A stretch of 64,000 bases of DNA from RUG708 sp050946535 (GCA_050946535.1 JBMNUZ010000009.1:1-64000); one strand, 5' to 3'; positions 41,572 to 50,503 are shown, counted from the stretch's first letter. Made by a program: numbers and translations. The notes: a model not told the origin generated them from the letters alone.

Positions 41572-43192
41572 CCTTTTCCGTTCCTTCCTTCATAAGCCTC
41601 GTAAGTTCCATTACCTGATCTCTCTTGATCTTGAGGCTCGCTCTGTTGACGATAAACCTCGCCGAGATATCGGTTATCGGTTCTATTATCTCAAGACCGT
41701 TCTCTCTCAGTGTATTTCCCGTTTCGACTATGTCGACGATCACGTCTGAAAGTCCGACGAGCGGAGCAAGCTCTACCGAACCGTTGATCTTTATTACCTC
41801 GATAGACCTTCCCGATTTTGCAAAGAACTCCTTTGCCACTCTCGGATACTTCGAAGCGACTCTCAGTTTCTTCCGTGTATCGTATTTGTATCCCTTTGGA
41901 GCCGCGACTGCAAATATGCACTTTCCGTATCCGAGATCGAGCATCTCGAACACATCCGAATTGCTTTCGAGGAGCGTATCCTTTCCTATTATTCCGACGT
42001 CGCACGCGCCCTTTTCGACGTAGATGCCTACGTCAACCGCCTTTACAAATATGATCCTGTACTTTCCGGTCGAGTCCGTAAATATGAGTTTGCGGCTCTC
42101 CTTCGTGTACTCAGGAAAAACTATTCCTGCCTCTGCGAGCTTTTTCACCGTGATGTCCGCCAGGCGCCCCTTGCCGAGCGCGATATTCACGACTCCTTCA
42201 TCGACCGGCTCGCTCTGCGAAACCTCGTACAAAAGGTCGATGTTGAGCCCGAAACCTGCGGCCGGAACGTTCTTGCCGAACTTTTCCATGAGTCCGTCGT
42301 AGCGTCCGCCGCTTCCTATGATGGCGCCGGAATCTTTGAGGTAAAGCCTGAATATCATTCCCGAATAATAGTCGAGGCTGCTGATGAGACTCATGTCCAC
42401 GGTCATGGAGACGGACTTGCCGACTTTTTCAGAAATTTCCTTTATGTTGTCGACAGCCGCCCTCATCTTCTCGTTGACAGAAATTTCATAAGCTCTCTCC
42501 GTTATTTCAGCGATGTCTCCGTACATGAGCGGAAGTTCGAGGATCACGCCGGCGTATTTGTCAGGTAAATTCTTATCCTTGCAGAACTGCCTGAGTCCCG
42601 GTATGTTCTTTGATTCCATCATCGATCTGAGCCGGAACTCGGATTCGTCATCGTTTACGCCGCACTCCGAAGCGAGAGCTTCGAGAAAACCGTTGAAGTA
42701 ATCGGCGTTTCCGATCTCGGTTGTAAGGTCGTGAAAACCCGATTTCTGGAGCGCGTCTATCGCCGTCAGAATGATGCCTGCGTCGACTTCCGCCGAATTG
42801 GTTCCGAAGTACTCGATGCCAGCCTGCCTGAATTCTCTCTTGCCGCCGGCTCTGTAATCGGCGCTTCTGAACACATTTGTCAGGTACATCAGCTTGATGT
42901 CGCCGCCGTCCTCTTTATAATGGGTCGCTACCATTCTCGCAATAGGAACGGTTGCGTCAGGTCTGAGGACCATCATCTTGCCGTTGGTATCGATGATCTT
43001 GTACATGTCGTCTGTATCGACCGCGATATCTCCGTCTGAAAACAGATCGTAGTACTCGAACGTAGGCGTCATTATCTGCCTGTATCCGGCTCTCCTGAAA
43101 ACATCGAGCACTGAAGTCTCGATGGCGCTCATTTTTTCATATTCTTCGTAGTTGATGTCAGCTACACCCTCGGGAATAAAATTCTTTTTCAT
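41558..43192 (-). CDS. hisZG: Fused HisZ-HisG: ATP phosphoribosyltransferase regulatory plus catalytic subunit
   Basis: 544 residues. Residues 1-about 328 are HisZ, a HisRS-like domain lacking aminoacylation function (FIPEGVADINYEEYEKMSAI, RPDATVPIARM, GGRYDGLMEKFG). Residues about 334-540 are the short HisG (VNIALGKGRLADITVKKLAE, VDVGIYVEKGACDVGIIGKD, INGSVELAPLVGLSDVIVDI). Normally these are separate proteins that form a hetero-octamer; here they are joined with a linker of fewer than ten residues and no internal start or stop. It is the first gene of the histidine operon, behind a consensus promoter. Confidence 0.93.
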   Translation of the reverse strand: MKKNFIPEGVADINYEEYEKMSAIETSVLDVFRRAGYRQIMTPTFEYYDLFSDGDIAVDTDDMYKIIDTNGKMMVLRPDATVPIARMVATHYKEDGGDIKLMYLTNVFRSADYRAGGKREFRQAGIEYFGTNSAEVDAGIILTAIDALQKSGFHDLTTEIGNADYFNGFLEALASECGVNDDESEFRLRSMMESKNIPGLRQFCKDKNLPDKYAGVILELPLMYGDIAEITERAYEISVNEKMRAAVDNIKEISEKVGKSVSMTVDMSLISSLDYYSGMIFRLYLKDSGAIIGSGGRYDGLMEKFGKNVPAAGFGLNIDLLYEVSQSEPVDEGVVNIALGKGRLADITVKKLAEAGIVFPEYTKESRKLIFTDSTGKYRIIFVKAVDVGIYVEKGACDVGIIGKDTLLESNSDVFEMLDLGYGKCIFAVAAPKGYKYDTRKKLRVASKYPRVAKEFFAKSGRSIEVIKINGSVELAPLVGLSDVIVDIVETGNTLRENGLEIIEPITDISARFIVNRASLKIKRDQVMELTRLMKEGTEKDEEN

Positions 43193-43298
43193 ATACTCAG
43201 CTTCTCCGTTCTTTTACATATATTATTTCAATTTCATCTGCATTTGATCTGGAATTCACTTTATCGCTTTATCACTTCATTACTTTATCACAGTAAAC

Positions 43299-43327
43299 AT
43301 TATATGGTACGCGGTTTTAACTGTCAA
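43299..43327 (-). promoter_or_regulatory. Consensus promoter of the histidine operon
   Basis: Complement reads TTGACA (43322-43327), 17-bp spacer, TATAAT (43299-43304): ideal sigma-A promoter. Leader about 100 nt; no T-box or obvious his leader peptide seen. Confidence 0.85.
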
Positions 43328-43405
43328 TCCGTTTTTTTTTATGCTATTATAGTTGAGTACTGCCGCATCCGGCAGAAAAATCACGCAGGGAGGCGTAAAT
43401 ATTTC

Positions 43406-44203
43406 ATGTATTTCGATTTTCATACACATTCTTCATTTTCAGACGATTCACCTACACCTTTGAAAGATATGCTCGATCAGGCCGCAAAGCTTCACCTGGA
43501 CGAAATCGCGGTGACGGACCATTACGATCCCGGATATCCCGATAAGGAGTTCCCTTTCGAACTGGAATTCGACAAATATCATGAAGCACTCGAAAAATAT
43601 TCGGATGAGTACGAGGGCCGCCTTATGATAGCAAAAGGCATAGAAATCGGTCTTCAGACCGATCAGATCGATGCCGCGAGAAAAGCAGCCGGTGCATATG
43701 ATTATGATTATATTATAGGGTCGTTTCACTGCGCTCTGGGAGAGCCTCTTTACCAGGGTCATTTTTACGACAACAAGACGACGATCCAGGCGTTCAGAGA
43801 CTACTTCACATATATGTACGATAATTTCAAGAATTTCAAAGACTACTGCTGTGCAGGCCATCTCAATATAGTAGCTCGCTATTGCGAGAAAGAAAGTCCT
43901 GCCTTCGGCGAATACGCCGACATCGTCGAAGAGATTCTCAGGATGATCATAGAAGACGGCAAGGGAATCGAGCTCAACACTTCGTCGTGGCGCTATAAAA
44001 TGGCCGAAACATGTCCTTCAAAGGAGATTCTCACGATGTACCGCGACCTCGGAGGGGAGATAATCACCACAGGTTCGGACGCGCATACTCCGGACAAGAT
44101 CGCCGACCACTTCGAAACCGCATACGAATATCTGAAATCACTCGGATTCAGATATATCTGCACGTTCAGCCACAGAGAGCCTGAGTTCCACAAACTTGGC
44201 TGA
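43406..44203 (+). CDS. hisJ: Histidinol-phosphatase, PHP family (HisJ-type)
   Basis: 265 residues from ATG 43406 (GGGAGG upstream), chosen because the protein then begins with the PHP motif MYFDFHTHSSFSDDSPTPL. Other metal ligands lie in AVTDHYDPG, FHCALGE, GHLNIVARY and GSDAHTPD. It is divergent from the hisZG-led operon and supplies the dephosphorylation step missing there. The histidinol-phosphatase assignment relies partly on this context. The 3' end (including the stop) is copied in tandem downstream. Confidence 0.88.
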   Translation: MYFDFHTHSSFSDDSPTPLKDMLDQAAKLHLDEIAVTDHYDPGYPDKEFPFELEFDKYHEALEKYSDEYEGRLMIAKGIEIGLQTDQIDAARKAAGAYDYDYIIGSFHCALGEPLYQGHFYDNKTTIQAFRDYFTYMYDNFKNFKDYCCAGHLNIVARYCEKESPAFGEYADIVEEILRMIIEDGKGIELNTSSWRYKMAETCPSKEILTMYRDLGGEIITTGSDAHTPDKIADHFETAYEYLKSLGFRYICTFSHREPEFHKLG

Positions 44204-44262
44204 GTGATTGTTATCTGCAGAGAGCCTGAGTTCAATAAATAGGCTGAGCGAACCTCGGCGTG
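44173..44262. repeat. Tandem copy of the hisJ 3' end
   Basis: CAGAGAGCCTGAGTTC occurs at 44173 and again at 44218; the following bases, including GGCTGAG with the stop codon, are repeated with small changes. Period 44-45 bases. Confidence 0.75.
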
Positions 44263-44420
44263 AGCCGGGTGAGCCTCGGCGGGAGCCGGAGCCGGAGAAC
44301 GTGATTTACAAGCTTACGGGTGCGGATGACGCGGCTGGCATTGTCCTTTGTGTACAGCGTTTTGTTAATGCAGTTTCCTGAAGATGAATAGGCCTGAAAG
44401 TAATATACGGTAATATATAA

Positions 44421-44460
44421 GGATCCGGAAAGATATTCCTGCATATCTCCGGGTCCTTTT
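44421..44460 (+). terminator. Terminator of hisJ
   Basis: GGATCCGGA-a-AGATAT / ATATCTCCGGGTCC stem followed by TTTT. The rest of 44263-44591 holds no gene. Confidence 0.75.
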
Positions 44461-44591
44461 CTTGTTAAACGAGGCTGCTCAAACGAGTCTGCCGCGGCAT
44501 GCAGTTTCATCACTGGCAGAGGTTTTTTCTGCACATACTGCCATCCGCTGCGCACTATTCAATGTAGTAAGGTGTCAGCAGCCCGCGGCTC

Positions 44592-45557
44592 TTATCTCTT
44601 TTCCGCCTGATTCAGAAACTTCTGAAGCGAGTCTTCGTCCTTTACAGGAAATGCTCCCATGTGTGCGATCATATGGTAATTTCCGAGGAAATCGCCGTCA
44701 GGAGTTTCTTCACTTTCGTCCCACCACCAGCAGGCGAGCGGCCGCTTCATCGCGGCAGCCGCTTTCACCGTATGCATGGTTCCGCTCTTTCTGCCGCACT
44801 GCACGGCGATCACAACGTCGGAAAGCGCTGCCGTCAGTTCGTCGCGCTCGATCAGGCGGAATCTTTCCACACTTTCGTCCGGTCTGTACGCAGAAATCAG
44901 CAGGCCGGCGCCCGAACCTGCGATCCTTTCCGCAAGCGGTGCTCCGCTCTTCGGATATATGTTATCGAACCCGCACGGGAGCACCGCGATCGTCCTGCCT
45001 CTGCCGCGCCGGCCGTCCGTGCTCCCGAGCGCAGCCATATGTGCGGCCGTATCGCAGCCCGCCGCCAGACCGCTTATAACGGTCCTGCCGTTTCTTACAA
45101 GCTCTTTAGCCAGGCGGCGATCGAAGTCAAGGCTTCCGGCGGACGGCTTTCTCGTTCCTATGACCGCCGCCGAAGGAGTCTCTAATAGTGCCAGATTGCC
45201 TCTGCAGTAAATAACCGGCGGCGGGCAGTACGGCGTTTTCATTCCTGCCGCAGCAAGGTCCCTGAAGCGTCCGAGCTTTTCCGGATAAAGGCCATCAAAG
45301 CACGTCAGCACGGTAAGTTCTCCGCTCTGTACCATTTTCCTGATTTCCAGATATCTTTCCTCTGCCGTCCGCCACGCAGAATCCGAATTTTCAAATCCCG
45401 CCGCCGCTGCGGCCGCCTCGGCTGCGCTCCTGTCTGCTGCGCTGCCGCAAAGCGCCGGAAGGATTCTCTTCATGATGCTTGTATCTCCCGTGCCCGGCAG
45501 CGCCTGAAGATAAAGAAGTCCGAGAAGACCCGCACCCGTTTTTTCTTTTTCCGCCAT
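44592..45557 (-). CDS. dprA: DNA processing protein DprA
   Basis: 321 residues from ATG 45557 (AGGAA upstream); an in-frame start 9 codons earlier is less likely. The DprA Rossmann core has SAAVIGTRKPSAGSLDF and TVISGLAAGCDTAAHMAAL, then AVLPCGFDNIYPKS. The N-terminal part is Ala-rich and weakly conserved, and the core is less typical than usual (the GSR motif reads GTR). DprA loads RecA on incoming single-stranded DNA during transformation. It follows the spermidine-synthase-like gene by 33 bases on one transcript. Confidence 0.8.
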   Translation of the reverse strand: MAEKEKTGAGLLGLLYLQALPGTGDTSIMKRILPALCGSAADRSAAEAAAAAAGFENSDSAWRTAEERYLEIRKMVQSGELTVLTCFDGLYPEKLGRFRDLAAAGMKTPYCPPPVIYCRGNLALLETPSAAVIGTRKPSAGSLDFDRRLAKELVRNGRTVISGLAAGCDTAAHMAALGSTDGRRGRGRTIAVLPCGFDNIYPKSGAPLAERIAGSGAGLLISAYRPDESVERFRLIERDELTAALSDVVIAVQCGRKSGTMHTVKAAAAMKRPLACWWWDESEETPDGDFLGNYHMIAHMGAFPVKDEDSLQKFLNQAEKR

Positions 45558-45590
45558 GTTTCTATTCCTGCCGCAATACAACAATTTCGC

Positions 45591-47294
45591 TTACAATTCC
45601 TGAATGAGTCCGCTTATGCCCTCTTCTCTGAGCACTTCTTTGTAATATCCGGTCTCGTCGCCTATAAGTCCATCGAGGGCGCGCATACTGAGAAGCTCCA
45701 CCGGAGCCCTGTCGTCGGTAAGTATGTGGTTACCGGCATCATATGCCATTATTTCATCCTGCACTTTTCCCATCATGTTGTAGAATTCGAGCCGCTGTGA
45801 GCTGTCGGCACTGCCGGCTTCCTGAACCTGTATTTTCCCGCGCGCCGACTCGAGATTTTCCAGCATGTTTGAGGATTCGGACGCGAACAGCTCCCTGTTC
45901 GATCCGTTTTCGACATCCACCGTATAGACATTCGGGAAAACGGATGCGATCGTATCAGACAGATAGTCGTTGATGCTTCCCTCTCCTCTGCCCTTCATAT
46001 TCATGTTTATGACCATCACGCCGCCGTCTTTCAGATGCGATTTGACTTCGCTGAAGAATTCAACGGTCGACATCTGAAACGGCACGGAAATATCCTGATA
46101 CGCGTCGACCATTATGACGTCATATTTTCTGCTGACCGCCTGAAGATACGCTCGTCCGTCGTACTCCGTCACTTTCACGTCATCGGGCATATCGAAATAC
46201 TTGTACGCCAGGTCCGTGATTTTCTGGTCTATCTCGACACCCTCTATATTTACATTATCAAGATACCGTTCGCACTGCGAAGCATATGTGCCGCTGCCGT
46301 TTCCGAGGATCAGGATGTCCTTTTCTGCGCTGCTGCTTTCTGAGGAATCAGTCATGAGAGGCGCCGCCATCGCGTAGTCATAGTACATGCCTGTCATCCT
46401 GCCGTCTTTTCTCTTAATCGACTGGACACCGAACAGGACATTCGTGGAAAGAATAGTCTCTGTGTCGTTTTCCGACACCTGAAGGTAATTATATATGGAC
46501 TCTCCCTCGTACGTGAGATTGTGATTCCAGAAAGCGAAGCTGTCGTTATGTCCGAATACGCAGCATACGGCGAAAATACATGCCGCCACAGCCGCGCCTG
46601 CTCTGCCTGCACCGGCATTTCCGATGAAATATACGAGCGAAAGAGCTATAAGCAGACCTGCGAATATCAGAAATGTGACCGAAGTTCCGACAGCCGGTAT
46701 CGTGACGAACGTCGGAAGAAATGTGCCTATAATGCTTCCTATCGTGTTGTATGCGCCGAGATAACCTGCCGTCTTGCCGCTTTCCTCAAGGCTTCTCACG
46801 GAATATTTTATAAGCGACGGAGTGACCGTTCCCAGAAGAAAGAGCGGGAAAACGAATATTGCGAAACAGCTCGCAAGCGCCGCCCATATCAGATATGCGG
46901 AATTGACCGAAAGAATCACGACGCTGGAGATGCCTGCTATCACGTATTTCCCGAGAACGGGTATCAGAGCCATCCATACTCCGGCTATGAGGATCCTCCT
47001 GTACAGCACGTCGGTATCTGGATTCTTGTCGGCGCTTCTTCCTCCGTAGATGTTCCCGAGCGCCATTGCGATCATTATCGTTCCGATTATTATCGTCCAC
47101 ACGATCTGCGAGGAGCTGAAATACGGCGAAAGCAGCCTGCTTGCGCCGAGCTCTGCAGCCATGACCGAGATTCCCGAAAGAAACTCGGTGAGATATAAAA
47201 AACCTTTGCGGTTTACGATTCTTTTTGCACGCGCTTCTGAAGCGGGCGTCCCCGCCTGATACTCTATACTCTGATTATCTTTAATGTCCGGCAT
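45591..47294 (-). CDS. Membrane protein with spermidine-synthase-like domain
   Basis: 567 residues from ATG 47294 (GGAGAGGG upstream). The N-terminal half has about seven membrane helices in a transporter-like fold (GFLYLTEFLSGISVMAAELGA through YFIGNAGAGR). Residues about 290-560 form a spermidine-synthase-type methyltransferase domain: DILILGNGSGTYASQ for nucleotide binding, EGVEIDQKITDLAYKYF, and DVIMVDAYQD with the conserved acidic residue. This architecture is common in bacteria, but many members do not make polyamines. The real substrate is unknown. Operon with dprA. Confidence 0.8.
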   Translation of the reverse strand: MPDIKDNQSIEYQAGTPASEARAKRIVNRKGFLYLTEFLSGISVMAAELGASRLLSPYFSSSQIVWTIIIGTIMIAMALGNIYGGRSADKNPDTDVLYRRILIAGVWMALIPVLGKYVIAGISSVVILSVNSAYLIWAALASCFAIFVFPLFLLGTVTPSLIKYSVRSLEESGKTAGYLGAYNTIGSIIGTFLPTFVTIPAVGTSVTFLIFAGLLIALSLVYFIGNAGAGRAGAAVAACIFAVCCVFGHNDSFAFWNHNLTYEGESIYNYLQVSENDTETILSTNVLFGVQSIKRKDGRMTGMYYDYAMAAPLMTDSSESSSAEKDILILGNGSGTYASQCERYLDNVNIEGVEIDQKITDLAYKYFDMPDDVKVTEYDGRAYLQAVSRKYDVIMVDAYQDISVPFQMSTVEFFSEVKSHLKDGGVMVINMNMKGRGEGSINDYLSDTIASVFPNVYTVDVENGSNRELFASESSNMLENLESARGKIQVQEAGSADSSQRLEFYNMMGKVQDEIMAYDAGNHILTDDRAPVELLSMRALDGLIGDETGYYKEVLREEGISGLIQEL

Positions 47295-47601
47295 AATCCC
47301 TCTCCTGCAAAAACATAAAATCAACCATGAAATACATTGATGATATCACACATGCAGAGGCGAAAATCATAAATATGCAAAAAAGAACGATTGTATATGG
47401 CAATAAAAAAACGGCTGTCTTGCAGGAAAAATCAGTCCGGAGAGATTTGTCAAAATATAAAAGACAAGAAGCCCCGGGCTTAAATCACCCGGACCAGCAA
47501 ACTGCACAGACCAGCACCCGAAGGCTGCCGCAGGAAATAAACAGCATACGCGGCGTCTGCCACATACTATGCTTTAATTTTCAACTGCAAAATTCGAACG
47601 C
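47295..47601. other. Intergenic region upstream of the spermidine-synthase-like gene
   Basis: No gene seen. It must hold the promoter of the dprA unit; no strong pair could be fixed. Confidence 0.4.
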
Positions 47602-47634
47602 AAAAAGGGGAGCTCTCCGTTTGAAGAGCTCCCC
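47602..47634 (-). terminator. Terminator of the fchA-folD-panB unit
   Basis: GGGGAGCTCT (47607-47616) / AGAGCTCCCC (47625-47634) with the A5 at 47602-47606 giving a T-run on the minus strand. Confidence 0.8.
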
Positions 47635-47717
47635 GCGATCAGCCCGCGCACCGCGCGGACCGCATACATATTCTGATTTAAAACGGCTTCAGCTGCCGCA
47701 GCTATTAAACTGCTAAG

Positions 47718-48671
47718 CTACTTTTCCGGATCGGTATCAGTATTTCCGCCGTTGTCCTTGTTTGCACCCGGAACTAGATTTTTCAGACCGTCTTTGATGG
47801 TCTTGAATCCGCCCTTGATGTCTTCGAAATCGAGCGGTTCCTTGAGCGATGCGAGGTCTTCTTCCGTAACACCGCCGAACGTGTTCTCCTCAGCAGGGAA
47901 CGTACCGTCCTTGACTTCCTTTACGTAATCTCCGAGTCCTTCGACGATTTCCGAACCGATGTCCTTGTATCTCTTTACAAACTTGGCCTTGAAATCTCCC
48001 GAAAGGCCGAGGATATCGTGGAACACGAGAACCTGTCCGTCGGTTCCTGCACCTGCACCGATTCCGATTACAGGAATTGTGAGGATCTTGCTGATGTGCT
48101 CTGCAAGCACGCCCGGAACGCATTCGAATACTACCATGAACGCTCCCGCACGTTCAACAGCCAGCGCATCGTCGAGAACCTTCTGAGCAGCTTCTCCTCT
48201 GCCCTGTACCCTGTGTCCTCCGAGCATAGCGGTCGTCTGAGGTGTAAGTCCTACGTGAGCGCATACAGGAATACCGGCGCTCGTGATAGCACGGATGGTA
48301 TCCTCCATATTGACTCCGCCTTCCATCTTGACGGCGTCGCAGCGGCCTTCCTTCATGAATCTGACCGCACTCTCGACAGCCTGTTCAGGAGAAACGTGAT
48401 ATGAGCCGAAAGGCATGTCTCCGATTACGAACGTGTTCGGAGCTCCCTTAACTACAGCTTTCGTGTGGTGAATCATCGTATCGAGCGTAGCCGCTACCGT
48501 GGAATCATCACCTAAAACTACCATCTGAAGCGAATCGCCTACAAGTATGGTGTCTACCCCCGCCTGCTCTGCCAGAGCAGCCATCCGGTAATCGTAAGAC
48601 GTTACCATGGTGATCTTTTCACCGTTGTTCTTCATCTCCTGGAGACTGAGTACGTTTTTTTTCTTAGCCAT
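47718..48671 (-). CDS. panB: Ketopantoate hydroxymethyltransferase
   Basis: 317 residues from ATG 48671 (GGAGGAAAA upstream). Typical motifs: VTSYDYRMAALAEQAGVDTILVGDS, HHTKAVVKGAPNTFVIGDMPFGSY, VKMEGG, AHVGLTPQ and IPVIGIGAGAGTDGQVLVFHDILGL. It transfers a hydroxymethyl group from methylene-THF to ketoisovalerate, the first step of pantothenate synthesis. The C-terminus is about 50 residues longer than E. coli PanB, with an acidic, Gly/Lys-containing extension. Placement after fchA-folD fits its need for methylene-THF. PanC and PanD are not in the window. Confidence 0.95.
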   Translation of the reverse strand: MAKKKNVLSLQEMKNNGEKITMVTSYDYRMAALAEQAGVDTILVGDSLQMVVLGDDSTVAATLDTMIHHTKAVVKGAPNTFVIGDMPFGSYHVSPEQAVESAVRFMKEGRCDAVKMEGGVNMEDTIRAITSAGIPVCAHVGLTPQTTAMLGGHRVQGRGEAAQKVLDDALAVERAGAFMVVFECVPGVLAEHISKILTIPVIGIGAGAGTDGQVLVFHDILGLSGDFKAKFVKRYKDIGSEIVEGLGDYVKEVKDGTFPAEENTFGGVTEEDLASLKEPLDFEDIKGGFKTIKDGLKNLVPGANKDNGGNTDTDPEK

Positions 48672-48751
48672 TTGATTTTCCTCCGTTGTATGACGCTGAC
48701 TCACTCAGCTGTCATTCAGGTTGATGCGCACAAGCCGGTGCGCTTATAGTT

Positions 48752-49600
48752 TTATATGTATCTCTCCGCCGACTCGATGAGATGCCTGAGAAGGATCGTC
48801 GACGTGATTCCGCCGACGCCGCCCGGAACGGGACTTATTGCCGCCACTTTCTGACTCGTATTGTCAAAATCGACGTCTCCTGTCATCTTACCGCTGTCAT
48901 TGAAGTTAATACCTACATCTACGACTGTCGTGCCACTGCTGAAATATTCCGGGCCGAAGAAATCCGCCCTGCCTGTTCCTGTAACGACGATATCCGCTCT
49001 CTTCGTAATCTCCTGGAGATTTTTAGTATGGGAATGGCATATCGTTACGGTGGCATTCCTGCGCAGGAAAAGCATCGAAAGTGGTTTTCCCACGACGAGG
49101 CTCCTGTTTACAATGACGACGTTTGCTCCGTCCAGATCGTAACCGTAATAATCGAGCAGAGCTATCACGGCCTCCGGCGTGCAGGGAGCGAATCCATTTA
49201 CCAGACCTGTGAAAAGGTTCTTGAGATTGTTAGGATTCATACAGTCAATATCTTTATCTACTGACATTATACTGCAAATCAGTTCATCGTCAATATGATC
49301 AGGCAGAGGCCTGAAAACGATGATTCCGTGGATCAGATGGTCGTTGTTCAGGGCGCTCAGATCGAGCTCGAGCTGTCTCTGGCTGACATTTCTGTCGACC
49401 TCACAGGTCACGTGTTCTATGCCTGTCTCTTCGCAGATCTTCGTCAGCCTTTTTTCATATGCAATATCGTCGGGTCTCGTACCAGAACGCAGAATGGCGA
49501 GTTTCGGAACGACGCCTGCTTCTCTGAGCTTTCCGGCTCTTTCGCGTATGTCGTCTCTGATACTCTGTGTTACAGGTTTTCCATATAATATCTTAGCCAT
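48752..49600 (-). CDS. folD: Methylene-THF dehydrogenase (FolD), probable loss of cyclohydrolase lysine
   Basis: 282 residues. FolD signatures: AILRSGTRPDDIAYEKR, GIIVFRPLPDHID, NGFAPCTPEAVIALL, VVIVNRSLVVGKPLSMLFLRR-like NAD(P)-binding segment and SPVPGGVGGITSTILLRHLI. In bifunctional FolD the cyclohydrolase lysine lies four residues after a conserved Tyr (YxxxK). Here Tyr48 is followed by Leu at position 52, with Lys only at 54, so the cyclohydrolase step may be weak or lost. FchA, encoded immediately upstream, can supply it. Nine bases separate the genes. Confidence 0.92.
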   Translation of the reverse strand: MAKILYGKPVTQSIRDDIRERAGKLREAGVVPKLAILRSGTRPDDIAYEKRLTKICEETGIEHVTCEVDRNVSQRQLELDLSALNNDHLIHGIIVFRPLPDHIDDELICSIMSVDKDIDCMNPNNLKNLFTGLVNGFAPCTPEAVIALLDYYGYDLDGANVVIVNRSLVVGKPLSMLFLRRNATVTICHSHTKNLQEITKRADIVVTGTGRADFFGPEYFSSGTTVVDVGINFNDSGKMTGDVDFDNTSQKVAAISPVPGGVGGITSTILLRHLIESAERYI

Positions 49601-49609
49601 AATTCTCCC

Positions 49610-50233
49610 TTACAAACAAGCCTGCCAGACGCGGTCGTACGTGTCCTCCGCAAGTCTGACTCCTCTCGAATACGCCTTGTCGAGCCTCTCGGAAAGCCTC
49701 GCTTTTTCGGCTTCATCATTCATCGATTTGAGATTTATTTGTACGTTGAGGCGTGCACCCTTGAGCGCCGCTTCCAGCATGGCAGCACCCGTGCCGGCAT
49801 CGCTGATCGCGAGTTTGTGGCCTATTTCAGAATAACGGCTCAGGACTTCGAGTGCGTCGGCACAGAGTTCCGCAAGCTCGAGCGGGGCTTCTGCCGCCGG
49901 GAGCAGACCTTCCTGAATTGCCTTTTGACGCTCAGCCTTCTCCTCTGCCGTTCCTGACGGAAGCTTGTAGGCGGCTGCAAGCGGCTCGAATGCCGTGACG
50001 TCGCGCATTACCGCTTCCTTGAATCTCTCCGTAAGCTCGCGCGACCGTCCGATCAGCGCTTCGATTTCCTCTTCGTGATCGGCCGTGCTCTTCTTTCCCT
50101 TTGAAAGCTCACCGACCATGGTTCCCAGAGCTGCGCCTATCGCTCCTGTAAGCGCCGATGCGCTTCCGCCTCCCGGTACCGGAGCGTTTGATCCGAGCTC
50201 ATCAATAAACTGCGTACATGATTTTGAAAGCAT
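49610..50233 (-). CDS. fchA: FchA-type methenyl-THF cyclohydrolase / formimidoyl-THF cyclodeaminase
   Basis: 207 residues from ATG 50233 (GGGGAGG; the preceding ATG at 50236 is too close to it). All-helical FTCD fold with VPGGGSASALTGAIGAALGTMVG near the N-terminus, then typical repeats RSRELTERFKEAVMRDVTAF and LSRYSEIGHKLAISDAGTGAAM. In acetogens FchA proteins act as methenyl-THF cyclohydrolases beside FolD; related domains cyclise formimino-THF in histidine breakdown. The folD neighbour, with its missing lysine, favours the first role. First gene of the unit, behind a structured leader. Confidence 0.88.
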   Translation of the reverse strand: MLSKSCTQFIDELGSNAPVPGGGSASALTGAIGAALGTMVGELSKGKKSTADHEEEIEALIGRSRELTERFKEAVMRDVTAFEPLAAAYKLPSGTAEEKAERQKAIQEGLLPAAEAPLELAELCADALEVLSRYSEIGHKLAISDAGTGAAMLEAALKGARLNVQINLKSMNDEAEKARLSERLDKAYSRGVRLAEDTYDRVWQACL

Positions 50234-50314
50234 CATAGCCTCCCCTGCAAGAATGATAAAAGCCTTAAAAACAAAACAAGTATCCCGAAATGCCGTCCGG
50301 TTACAAATTCACTC

Positions 50315-50386
50315 CCTATCAACCCGATAGGTGGGTATTCTGCCAACACCCTCTGCCTTCCTCAGCGTGCGGGGCATGACATGAGG
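50315..50386 (-). other. Structured leader of the fchA-folD-panB unit
   Basis: Minus strand forms three hairpins in a row: CCTCA/TGAGG (50360-50386), a 7-bp stem GGGTGTT-GGCAG-AATACCC (50333-50351) and CCTATC-GGGTT-GATAGG (50315-50331), ending about 80 bases before fchA. No riboswitch class recognised. Confidence 0.35.
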
Positions 50387-50503
50387 TATCGTTAACTCCG
50401 AATTCCCGTGAAAAAAATGTAGGTTAAATTAAATAACCATAACGAACATCCCAGGATACTCCCTGAAGCCGCGGTGGTCTGGCACCGCAGCTCAATTATT
50501 AAA

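Noticed and set aside
50290..50480. 6S RNA, THF or ZTP riboswitch before fchA
   Set aside because: Hairpins are present but the central bubble of 6S and the conserved motifs of the THF and ZTP classes are not.
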